Origin: an uncultured Flaviramulus sp.
GTDB lineage: Bacteria; Bacteroidota; Bacteroidia; Flavobacteriales; Flavobacteriaceae
Direction: 5' to 3'
Length of the DNA stretch: 64,000 nucleotides
Assembly: GCA_947495125.1 (NCBI GenBank)
Contig: CANLXL010000005.1
Location: 124,001-188,000, forward strand
The notes under the pieces are model-generated. The model did no database searches, was not told the DNA's origin, and saw nothing but the letters and a program-made list of their open reading frames with translations. The number at the start of each line of letters is the position of its first letter. Within the stretch, counting starts at the first letter, position 1. Below are positions 46,591-54,515 of this stretch, one piece after another. The position numbers and the translations under genes are program-made.

Positions 46591-47512
46591 CTTTTGCAGT
46601 TATTTTGTTTTGAATTAAATCTAAAGTTGCTGGTTTTAAACGTTTTTTTCCCATAAACCCAACAATGACATCATCACTATCTGTGGATAGCAACACGTTG
46701 TAATTGAAAACAATTAGACCATTGGTGTGAATTTTGAAGGTTCTCCAGTAAAATGAGCTGTCGTCTCCTTCAATTCTTCTATTGTTTATGTCTTCTTCAG
46801 TTGTAAATTCGTAGCTAGTCAACTTCCAGTTTTTAAGTGCCGCTTTTAAATCAGCATTTCGGTTAGCCGCTTTCTTCTCATTTTTATGTTCACTTTTAGG
46901 AATTAAAAACGTTTTACTATCCATATTTTCAGCCCATTCAACAAGGGCCGTTTTATATTTACTTCTAAAGTTTTTCATGGATTTTTTTCCGCCTTCATTT
47001 TGAATTTCAGCAGCTGTATTCATGGAATCGTTTAACATATTCATCATTAAGCGAATATCATTTTTATCACTTAAATCCAACCCTGTAATTATTGTTCTTG
47101 CAATAACTCTTTTCTTAGGTCCGGTTACGACTAACATGGCTTGCTCATTGCCATATTTATCAAAATAATACTGAAGTAAAAGAGCGTTTGGATCTTTGCT
47201 TTTAAATAGTTTTTTGTATTCAAAACCTTTAATTTCATAATCAGTGGCATCATAAGATGATTCTGCCATAGCTTCTTTCCATGCTTTGTTGTAGACTTCA
47301 ACTTTGGCTTTGGCATCCGCAATTTTATCATACTTACCACGCTTACTCATTTTGGCTATATATTTTTTACTTGTTTCATAAGTAGGGATATAGAGTACCT
47401 TATCTTTCAAAATAGAGAAATCGAACTTTTTGACACCTCCTAATTGGCCAAAACAAACATTCGCGATTAGTGCCAATGTTAAAGTTAAAATAATGTTTTT
47501 TACTTGTTTCAT
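46559..47512 (-). CDS. Exported protein of unknown function
   Basis: A 317-residue protein with a signal peptide (to about residue 22, CFGQ). The mature part is Lys-rich and mixed alpha/beta with no motif I recognise. It contains NGLIVFNYNVLLSTDSDDVIVGFMGKKRL near the C-terminus. It is the first gene of the trio with the DUF3857/transglutaminase proteins and overlaps the next gene by 32 bases, so it may be a partner or substrate of that enzyme. This is an inference from position only. Confidence 0.6.
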   Translation of the reverse strand: MKQVKNIILTLTLALIANVCFGQLGGVKKFDFSILKDKVLYIPTYETSKKYIAKMSKRGKYDKIADAKAKVEVYNKAWKEAMAESSYDATDYEIKGFEYKKLFKSKDPNALLLQYYFDKYGNEQAMLVVTGPKKRVIARTIITGLDLSDKNDIRLMMNMLNDSMNTAAEIQNEGGKKSMKNFRSKYKTALVEWAENMDSKTFLIPKSEHKNEKKAANRNADLKAALKNWKLTSYEFTTEEDINNRRIEGDDSSFYWRTFKIHTNGLIVFNYNVLLSTDSDDVIVGFMGKKRLKPATLDLIQNKITAKVERYKKQLAK

Positions 47513-47955
47513 AAATAGCGTTGAATATGTTGATTAATTTTCGGGCACTAATATCGTATTTTAGCCACATTAATTCAATATTTTTAATATAATTAATCAA
47601 CAATTTTTGAGCTGGCTAATTTTTTGTGATCCATTTTATAAAAATAGAGTTCAAATGCATGGTGTTAAGTTGTTGATTATAAAAAAGTTGTAAAAAATAA
47701 TTGTATTATTTGGATGAATTTTATTAGATTTTTAGTTTTAAATTAAATTTATTCGCGAAGAAATTAGAACAGAGAAGACGGTTCGGCGTGTACTCCTTAA
47801 AACGGAAATTTGTAAACGTATGCTACATTTATAAAAGTTTTACCTTAGCTCGTTTCCCGAAAAACGTTAAATTTGAAGTCAACCGTAGAATAGCGCCACT
47901 TTAATACTAACTGTAAGCGCTCAATTAGAACATATTTTATTAAGTATCGTTTATC
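47513..47955. other. Divergent intergenic region
   Basis: A 443-base AT-rich region between the minus-strand DUF3857 operon and a plus-strand sulfatase gene. It should hold both promoters. TACATTTA near 47823 is a one-mismatch fit to TAnnTTTG on the plus strand, but too far from the start to be compelling. No gene or strong repeat is visible. Confidence 0.5.
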
Positions 47956-49410
47956 ATGAATTTAACCCATTTGAGAATAACAGCAATCGTTTTACTAATG
48001 GTTGTTACCAGTTTAAAAGGACATAGTCAACAAGCAGAATCAAGCATAAAACCTAATGTGATTCTCATATATCTTGATGACAGTGGTTATGGCGATTACG
48101 AGCACAATGGTAACCCTACGATAAAAACACCAAATATTTCCAAATTAAAAGATAGTGGTGTGAATTTTACACAGTTTTACGTGACTTCTCCTGCTTGTTC
48201 GGCATCCCGTTATTCTTTATTAACAGGACGTTACCCCGGTCGATCAGGCTTAGGTTCCTGGGTTATTGGCCCAACGTCAAAAAGACATATTCATGATAAA
48301 GAAATAACCCTGGCGGAAGGATTAAAATCTGTTGGCTATAAAACAGGGATGTTTGGAAAATGGCATTTAGGAACCCCAAATGAGAAAAACGGTTTTTCAC
48401 AAAAGACCTTACCTCTGGCTCATGGTTTTGACGAATGGATAGGTACTAACGTGTCTCACGATTATAATGATGCCATGCTTTTAAAAAGCAAACCTAAAGG
48501 ACAACAACCTATTGCAGGATACGAAGTATTAGCTAAGAATTTACCATCAAATAATAAGGCATCGGAATCTTTAACAGGAATCTGTACCAAAACAGCCATA
48601 GATTTTATAAAACGAAATAAAGATGTTCCATTTTTTGCATACATACCTTATAATATGCCGCATTTAGGTTTGTTCGTTAGTGATAAATTTAAAGGTAAGT
48701 CGCGGCGAGGTGAGCTAGGAGATGTGATGGAAGAGGTCGATGCCTCCATAGGAGATATCATTCGAACGCTCGAAGAAGAGGAGATAAGGGAAAATACAAT
48801 TGTCGTATTTTCATCAGATAATGGTCCTTGGATTGTGTATGAAAATAGAATGGATAATGTGAAATACGGGGATACCCGTTTGAAGGTTGGTTATGCAACA
48901 CCATTTAGAGATGGCAAGGGATCAACCTGGGAGGGTGGTCATCGTGTCCCCGGAATAATAAGTTGGCCGGCAAAGATCAAAGGGAACCGCAATGAGCAAA
49001 CACCAATAAGTACTTTGGATATTTTACCAACTATTTTTTCAATTGCCGGTGTAAAATTACCTGGCGACAGAACAATTGATGGTAGAGACATAAGATCAAT
49101 ATTGATGCCTGAAAGTTTTCCGAAATTGACAGAGTCATTTACGTTTTACTATAACTATACCGATAATTTTCCATCAGCAATAAGGAAGGATGCCTGGAAA
49201 TTGCATATTCGTATAGGTTCACAAACTAAAAACAATTATGGCTTTGTGGCGTCCAAAGAAACACCTTTATTGTTTCAGGTTGAACAGGATTTGGGAGAAC
49301 GCATTAATTTAGCTGATGAATATACGGATAAGCGTTCTGGATTACTTGCTGAATTAGAGAGCTTTGAAACTCATTTAAAAAATGAAGGCTCTTTTTGGGA
49401 TGAAAACTGA
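47956..49410 (+). CDS. Family S1-type sulfatase with CSASR motif
   Basis: A 484-residue secreted sulfatase (signal peptide to about residue 25, GHSQ). Motifs: LDDSGYGDYEHNG, formylglycine motif C81-S-A-S-R with LLTGR, GKWHLGT and SSDNGPW. The sequence is closest within the window to the sulfatase at 20827 (shared IH-KEITLAEGLK, KGKSRRGELGD/KGTYGD, DGRDIRS), suggesting the same subfamily and perhaps the same linkage. It opens a second plus-strand glycan unit with another sulfatase 15 bases downstream. Confidence 0.95.
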   Translation: MNLTHLRITAIVLLMVVTSLKGHSQQAESSIKPNVILIYLDDSGYGDYEHNGNPTIKTPNISKLKDSGVNFTQFYVTSPACSASRYSLLTGRYPGRSGLGSWVIGPTSKRHIHDKEITLAEGLKSVGYKTGMFGKWHLGTPNEKNGFSQKTLPLAHGFDEWIGTNVSHDYNDAMLLKSKPKGQQPIAGYEVLAKNLPSNNKASESLTGICTKTAIDFIKRNKDVPFFAYIPYNMPHLGLFVSDKFKGKSRRGELGDVMEEVDASIGDIIRTLEEEEIRENTIVVFSSDNGPWIVYENRMDNVKYGDTRLKVGYATPFRDGKGSTWEGGHRVPGIISWPAKIKGNRNEQTPISTLDILPTIFSIAGVKLPGDRTIDGRDIRSILMPESFPKLTESFTFYYNYTDNFPSAIRKDAWKLHIRIGSQTKNNYGFVASKETPLLFQVEQDLGERINLADEYTDKRSGLLAELESFETHLKNEGSFWDEN

Positions 49411-49425
49411 TATAACGTAGTTGAT

Positions 49426-50760
49426 ATGAAGAAATATAAGAATAAAATCATGGCTAGAGTTTTTTATGTTATACTTCTGGTGAGTTTGATAGGTTGTGCT
49501 GAAGTAAATAGTGAACGATCAAAACCGAATTTTGTGATCATTATGGCGGACGACCTGGGCTATGCTGATTTGGGGTGTTATGGAAGCGAAACCATAAAAA
49601 CGCCAAATATTGATAGATTGGCTAAAGAAGGTATTCGTTTTACCGACTTCCATTCTAATGGCACCGTTTGCAGCCCAACCAGAGCTGCTCTTCTAACAGG
49701 AAAATATCAGCAACGCACGGGAATTTCCGGAGTTGTAACTGCCAAAAGTCACCGGGATGTAGGTTTAGATTTAAATGAAACGACGTTTGCAGATATGTTG
49801 AAGGAAGCCGGATATACCACCGGAATGTTTGGGAAATGGCATGTTGGTTATCCAGAAAAATATAACCCTGTTTATCAGGGATTCGATGAATATATTGGAT
49901 ATGTTAGCGGTAACGTTGATTATCATGCGCATATCGATCAGGAGGGTTATGAAGACTGGTGGCATCAGAACGAGCTTCAAAAAGAAGAAGGGTATTCGAC
50001 AGACCTTATTACCGAACATGCGGTAAATTTTATTAAGAAACACCGCGAAGAACCCTTTCTCCTTTATATCCCCCATGAGTCTCCCCATGGTCCATTTCAG
50101 GGGCGAAATACACCGGCATTTCGAAAGATTGGAGAAGTTATTCCCGATAAAAAACGTACTTCAGAGGAAACCAAAGTATTGTTAAAAGAGATGATTGAGG
50201 TCATGGATGAAGGTATTGGTAAAGTATTACAAACTTTGGAAGAATTAAATCTAGACGAAAATACTTTTATTGTATTTTGCTCCGACAATGGAGGCGCCCG
50301 TTATGGTAATAACTTTCCTTTGCGAGCTGGTAAGGCGTCCGTTTATGAAGGTGGGCATAGAGTGGCAGGAATATTCCGTTGGAAGGGGAAAATTCAACCC
50401 GGTGAATCTGCAGAAACCGCCATGACTATGGATATTTTGCCAACCTTGGCAGAGTTGACTGGAGTAGAAGCCCCTTTGGATTTGGACGGTACCAGTCTTA
50501 AAAGTCTTTTGCTGCAAAATAAAAGTATGAAGGATCGTGATCTTTACTGGGAATTCGGAAATAGAATGGCCATGAGAAGAGGACAATGGAAATTGGTTCT
50601 GGCTGAAGATAATAAGAATCCTGAATTATATGATTTGGAAGCAGACATTAGTGAAAAAAATGATTTGTCTGATGAATTTCCAGAAAAAACCGCGGCAATG
50701 AAGTCTAGTTTATTAGAATGGTTTGATGAGGTTACAAAAAATGTAGAAAGGAAGTCTTAA
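49426..50760 (+). CDS. Family S1-type sulfatase lipoprotein
   Basis: A 444-residue lipoprotein (lipobox LIGC, Cys24). Motifs: ADDLGYADLGCYG, formylglycine motif C82-S-P-T-R with LLTGK, GKWHVGY and CSDNGGA. The layout is that of compact arylsulfatase A-like enzymes. The metal motif reads GYAD instead of GYGD, a harmless-looking variation. It lies 15 bases after the previous sulfatase and 146 bases before the double esterase gene. Confidence 0.95.
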   Translation: MKKYKNKIMARVFYVILLVSLIGCAEVNSERSKPNFVIIMADDLGYADLGCYGSETIKTPNIDRLAKEGIRFTDFHSNGTVCSPTRAALLTGKYQQRTGISGVVTAKSHRDVGLDLNETTFADMLKEAGYTTGMFGKWHVGYPEKYNPVYQGFDEYIGYVSGNVDYHAHIDQEGYEDWWHQNELQKEEGYSTDLITEHAVNFIKKHREEPFLLYIPHESPHGPFQGRNTPAFRKIGEVIPDKKRTSEETKVLLKEMIEVMDEGIGKVLQTLEELNLDENTFIVFCSDNGGARYGNNFPLRAGKASVYEGGHRVAGIFRWKGKIQPGESAETAMTMDILPTLAELTGVEAPLDLDGTSLKSLLLQNKSMKDRDLYWEFGNRMAMRRGQWKLVLAEDNKNPELYDLEADISEKNDLSDEFPEKTAAMKSSLLEWFDEVTKNVERKS

Positions 50761-50906
50761 GACAAGAATAACCATTTTAGGAATTAGGCGATTCGAGGTA
50801 TGAAGACCTTTGTTTTTTGTTATTTTGAGGTGCTCAAACATATTTAAATTAAGATCTTTCGCTTAGGCATGGATAATAGAGAGTGATTTAAAAAGGATTC
50901 CCTTGT

Positions 50907-52949
50907 ATGATGATTAAAAGGTTATATTTTATACCAATTGCTATAATAATTTCGTTGAACATTACATTCGCACAAGATTATGTTCCACATGATAAAGTCT
51001 TATACAAACAGACCCCTCAGGGTGAATTAAAACTTCATATTTTCTACCCTGAAGATTTTTCAGTGAACGATAATAGAACGACAATTGTCTCTTTTTTTGG
51101 AGGCGGTTGGGTTGGAGGAAACCCAAGACAATTCTACCAGCAAAGTACCTTCTATGCGAAACTGGGGATGGTAGCTATTTCTGCAGAGTATCGCGTAAAA
51201 CGATTTCACAAAACCTCTCCTTTCGAATCTGTTCAAGATGGCAAATCTGCTATTCGTTGGGTACGCCAGAATGCCAGCAGATTAGGGATAGATCCGAATA
51301 AAATTGTAGCATCCGGTGGTTCGGCAGGGGGACATGTGGCCGCTTGTACCGGTGTGGTTTCAGGTCATGAAGAACCTGGAGAAAATTTATCTGTGAGTTC
51401 AGTTCCCAATGTTATGATTCTGTTTAACCCAGTTTTAGATACCACGGAAAAAGGGTACGGTGCTGAAAAAGTAAAAGGCCGCGAAACGGAAATTTCACCA
51501 TGTCATCAAGTCCGTGAAGATCTACCACCATGTTTGATTTTTCATGGTACCGAAGATACCACGGTACCTTATGAAAATGCTGCTCGATTTGAACAATTGA
51601 TGAAACAAAATGGAAACGATTGTCTGCTTATTCCTGCATTTGGTACCGGACATGGTTTCTTTAATAGCAGTTGGTTTCGAAAATCAAATACCGATGCATT
51701 TTTTAAATATACCATGTATGAATCCGAGGTTTTTCTATGGAAACGTGGTTTTATTGAAAAGGAACCGTTGGGTTGGGAATTTGATTTTAATAGTCCGTTG
51801 TTTCCAAAACCAAAGTTGGACTCCAAGACTTATCATAAATTGCGAGGCGGTCTTAAGAATAGTCAGATTAAGTTTGTCAAAGATAAAAAAGGAACGGTAG
51901 CATTTTTAGGAGGCTCTATTACATTCAATAGGGGATGGCGAAATATGATTTGTGATTACCTCAAGCAAAAATTTCCGGAAACCGATTTTACATTCATTAC
52001 AGCCGGTATTCCTTCGGAAGGATCAACATCGGGAGCATTCCGTTTAGTTCGCGACGTGCTATCTAAAGGCCAAGTCGATTTACTTTTTGAAGAAGCCGCT
52101 GTAAACGATCGCTCGCCCGCGTTACGTCGAAATAGTACCGACCGTGTACGTGGTATGGAAGGTATTGTACGTCATGCTCGGAAGGTCAACCCAACAATGG
52201 ATATTGTTTTGATGCATTTCGTAGATCCTTCAAAAATGAAAGCCTATCGTAATGGGGAAATTCCTCAGGAAATCATGGATCACGAACGTGTAGCGGAGCA
52301 CTATAATGTGCCCTCAATAAATCTAGCCAAAGAAGTTACCGATCGTATCGATGCCGGAGAGTTTACCTGGGAAGCCGATTTTAAGAACTTGCACCCGTCT
52401 CCATTTGGTCAGGATATTTATGCCCATTCCATGAAAACTTTACTAAACAATGCTTACTTCGGTTTTGTTGCTGATGATGATAAAGTTTTAGCGCATGCCT
52501 TACCTGAAAAACTGGATCACTTCGCTTATGATACCGGGAGGTTCCTTAGCATTGATCATGCAAGATTTAAAGGAGGGTGGGAGCTTGACCCATTGTGGGA
52601 ACCCAAAAATGAAGAACGCGTAAGAAAGGGGTATACAAAAATTCCACTTTTAGTCGCCAATGGTGAGAAAGGTTGGTTGAAACTCAGGTTCAAGGGAAGT
52701 GCCATTGGGATGGTCGCATTATCGGGACCTGATGCCGGAACTATCGAATACAGCATTGATGGCGGTGAATATCAATTATTCGACCAATACACAGCCAATA
52801 GTTATTATCAGCATTTACCTCGTTATTTTGTTTTGGGAGCAGAGCTTGATCCTAGAAAAAATCATACAATTAAGATCAGAATGGCCGAAAAGGCAAATCC
52901 AATGAGCAAAGGGAATGCTTGTCGAATTTATTCGTTTTTTGTTAATTAG
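50907..52949 (+). CDS. Two-domain esterase: alpha/beta hydrolase fused to SGNH hydrolase
   Basis: A 680-residue exported protein (signal peptide to about residue 22, TFAQ). Residues about 25-275 are an alpha/beta hydrolase of the BD-FAE type with nucleophile Ser139 in GGSAGG, Asp217 in HGTEDTTVP and His249 in GTGHGF. The oxyanion HGGG motif reads FGGGW. Residues about 325-510 are an SGNH hydrolase with Ser337 in FLGGSITF, Asn in AAVNDRSP and His in NLHPSPFG. A C-terminal beta-domain (about 530-680) may bind carbohydrate. Two different esterase folds in one chain suggest removal of two acyl groups, or an acyl group at two positions, from the same glycan. It follows two sulfatases. Confidence 0.88.
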   Translation: MMIKRLYFIPIAIIISLNITFAQDYVPHDKVLYKQTPQGELKLHIFYPEDFSVNDNRTTIVSFFGGGWVGGNPRQFYQQSTFYAKLGMVAISAEYRVKRFHKTSPFESVQDGKSAIRWVRQNASRLGIDPNKIVASGGSAGGHVAACTGVVSGHEEPGENLSVSSVPNVMILFNPVLDTTEKGYGAEKVKGRETEISPCHQVREDLPPCLIFHGTEDTTVPYENAARFEQLMKQNGNDCLLIPAFGTGHGFFNSSWFRKSNTDAFFKYTMYESEVFLWKRGFIEKEPLGWEFDFNSPLFPKPKLDSKTYHKLRGGLKNSQIKFVKDKKGTVAFLGGSITFNRGWRNMICDYLKQKFPETDFTFITAGIPSEGSTSGAFRLVRDVLSKGQVDLLFEEAAVNDRSPALRRNSTDRVRGMEGIVRHARKVNPTMDIVLMHFVDPSKMKAYRNGEIPQEIMDHERVAEHYNVPSINLAKEVTDRIDAGEFTWEADFKNLHPSPFGQDIYAHSMKTLLNNAYFGFVADDDKVLAHALPEKLDHFAYDTGRFLSIDHARFKGGWELDPLWEPKNEERVRKGYTKIPLLVANGEKGWLKLRFKGSAIGMVALSGPDAGTIEYSIDGGEYQLFDQYTANSYYQHLPRYFVLGAELDPRKNHTIKIRMAEKANPMSKGNACRIYSFFVN

Positions 52950-53180
52950 AGCGCGTTTTAGGATTTCATTAAGGCATTTAAAAACGGTCATGGAAAGGGA
53001 ATTGACACAAATTTAAACCCAGAAAGGATTATAATCCGTTTTTGGCCTTATAAAATTATACCATAAAAATTATGAATTCAATTTGTTTTTTCAAATAACC
53101 CCTATTCGACATAATCATTTAAATTTATCTATTAATAAAAACTGTTGATAACTTATTAGTAAGGATTTGTTCAAAAATTC

Positions 53181-53188
53181 TACTTTTG
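53181..53188 (+). promoter_or_regulatory. Candidate -7 element of trxB
   Basis: TACTTTTG matches the Bacteroidota TAnnTTTG consensus and lies 24 bases before the trxB start. A well-spaced -33 TTTG was not found; the nearest TTTG is only about 12 bases upstream. Confidence 0.5.
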
Positions 53189-53212
53189 CTTAACTAAATT
53201 TAAAATAAGATT

Positions 53213-54163
53213 ATGTCCGATACAATAGAAAAAGTAAAATGTCTTATTATAGGCTCAGGCCCTGCCGGGTATACTGCGGCTATATATGCAGCCAGAGCAA
53301 ATATGTTTCCTGTTTTATATCAGGGAACACAGCCGGGAGGACAATTAACGACGACTAATGAAGTAGAGAACTTTCCAGGTTACCCGGACGGTGTAACAGG
53401 ACCGGAAATGATGATTCAATTGCAAGCCCAAGCACAGCGTTTTGAAACTGACGTACGTGATGGATGGGTTACAAAAGTTGACTTTTCCGGGGATGTTCAT
53501 AAAGTTTGGGTTAATGACACCAAAGAGATTCATTGTGATACCGTTATAATTTCCACAGGAGCTTCAGCGAAATACTTAGGATTGGAATCTGAACAAAAAT
53601 ATCTAAAGTTGGGAGGCGGTGTTTCGGCATGTGCGGTATGTGACGGGTTCTTTTATAGAAACCAGGAGGTCGTGATAGTAGGAGCTGGAGATTCGGCATG
53701 CGAAGAAGCGCATTACCTTTCTAAACTTTGTACTAAAGTAACCATGTTAGTGAGGCGTGACGAGTTTCGAGCATCTAAAATTATGGCAGCTCGTGTAAAA
53801 AACACTGAGAATATTGAAATCCTTTTTAATACTGAAACCGATGAAGTTTTAGGAGATGGTCAAGTAGTAACAGGAGTTTGTGTTTTCAATAATAAAACGA
53901 ATGAAAAGCATGAGATTCCGGCTACCGGTTTTTTTGTAGCTATTGGTCATAAACCAAATACTGATATTTTTAAAGATTATTTAAATCTGGATGAGACAGG
54001 TTATATTATAAATGTCCCTGGAACGTCTAAAACAAATGTTGCCGGTGTTTTTGTATCCGGAGATGCTGCCGATCATGTTTACAGACAAGCGGTAACAGCT
54101 GCCGGAACTGGTTGTATGGCGGCTTTAGATGCGGAACGTTATTTAGCTGCAAAAGAGCATTAA
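53213..54163 (+). CDS. trxB: Thioredoxin reductase
   Basis: A 316-residue cytoplasmic flavoprotein that reduces thioredoxin with NADPH. It shows the FAD-binding GSGPAG at residues 14-19, the redox-active C140-A-V-C143, the NADPH-binding GAGDSACEEA near residue 157, and the C-terminal FAD motif GVFVSGDAADHVYRQ. Length and motif order are those of the low-molecular-weight bacterial enzyme. It is a typical core gene, so the accessory glycan region probably ends just before it. Confidence 0.97.
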   Translation: MSDTIEKVKCLIIGSGPAGYTAAIYAARANMFPVLYQGTQPGGQLTTTNEVENFPGYPDGVTGPEMMIQLQAQAQRFETDVRDGWVTKVDFSGDVHKVWVNDTKEIHCDTVIISTGASAKYLGLESEQKYLKLGGGVSACAVCDGFFYRNQEVVIVGAGDSACEEAHYLSKLCTKVTMLVRRDEFRASKIMAARVKNTENIEILFNTETDEVLGDGQVVTGVCVFNNKTNEKHEIPATGFFVAIGHKPNTDIFKDYLNLDETGYIINVPGTSKTNVAGVFVSGDAADHVYRQAVTAAGTGCMAALDAERYLAAKEH

Positions 54164-54180
54164 TTTTTTAAATATATTTT

Positions 54181-54188
54181 TATATTTG
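54181..54188 (+). promoter_or_regulatory. Candidate -7 element of the tRNA-Pro gene
   Basis: TATATTTG fits TAnnTTTG exactly and lies 34 bases before the tRNA, just after the trxB stop. It would give the tRNA its own promoter. Confidence 0.5.
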
Positions 54189-54222
54189 CGGCCTGGATTA
54201 ATTAATCTAGGCTTTAATATTT

Positions 54223-54297
54223 CGGGATGTGGCGCAGTCCGGTTAGCGTACACGGCTGGGGGCCGTGTGGTCGCAGGTTCAAATCCTGTCATCCCGA
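54223..54297 (+). tRNA. tRNA-Pro (anticodon GGG)
   Basis: A full cloverleaf can be folded. The acceptor stem CGGGATG pairs with CATCCCG, the D stem is GCGC/GCGT, the anticodon stem CACGG/CCGTG encloses loop CTGGGGG (anticodon GGG), and the T arm is GCAGG-TTCAAAT-CCTGT. The discriminator base is A and CCA is not encoded. It reads CCC/CCU proline codons. Confidence 0.95.
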
Positions 54298-54299
54298 CT

Positions 54300-54360
54300 A
54301 AATAAAAGCTTTAGTTTTTATAGAAAGTTTACTTTCTTTATGAAACTAGAGCTTTTATTT
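54300..54360 (+). terminator. Long hairpin terminator after tRNA-Pro
   Basis: Outer arms at 54300-54317 and 54343-54360 pair over 18 bp with one G-U pair (AAATAAAAGCT with AGCTTTTATTT-type ends, interrupted near the G-U). An inner AGAAAGT/ACTTTCT hairpin lies at 54322-54337. The outer right arm ends in a T-rich stretch. It begins three bases after the tRNA and probably ends its transcript. Confidence 0.7.
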
Positions 54361-54515
54361 TTAATAGAGTAAAGCTCTATTTGCAACAAAACGTTTTAAG
54401 GATTATTTAAATTCTCTCATCCCAAAAAAAATGATATCAATAGATCTTAAAAAATAGAACTTCATGTACCATCATAGTATTACTTTTTTTGATAAAACTC
54501 TAATTCAATTACTTC

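Noticed and set aside
47913-47924. GTAAGCGCTCA as a LacI-type operator upstream of a sulfatase
   Set aside because: It is an imperfect palindrome and does not share the ATCGAT core of the two operators near 61.8 kb.
54223-54360. tRNA-Pro as an attachment site for a genomic island
   Set aside because: No integrase or repeated tRNA 3' end was seen nearby, and both flanking genes look like core genome.
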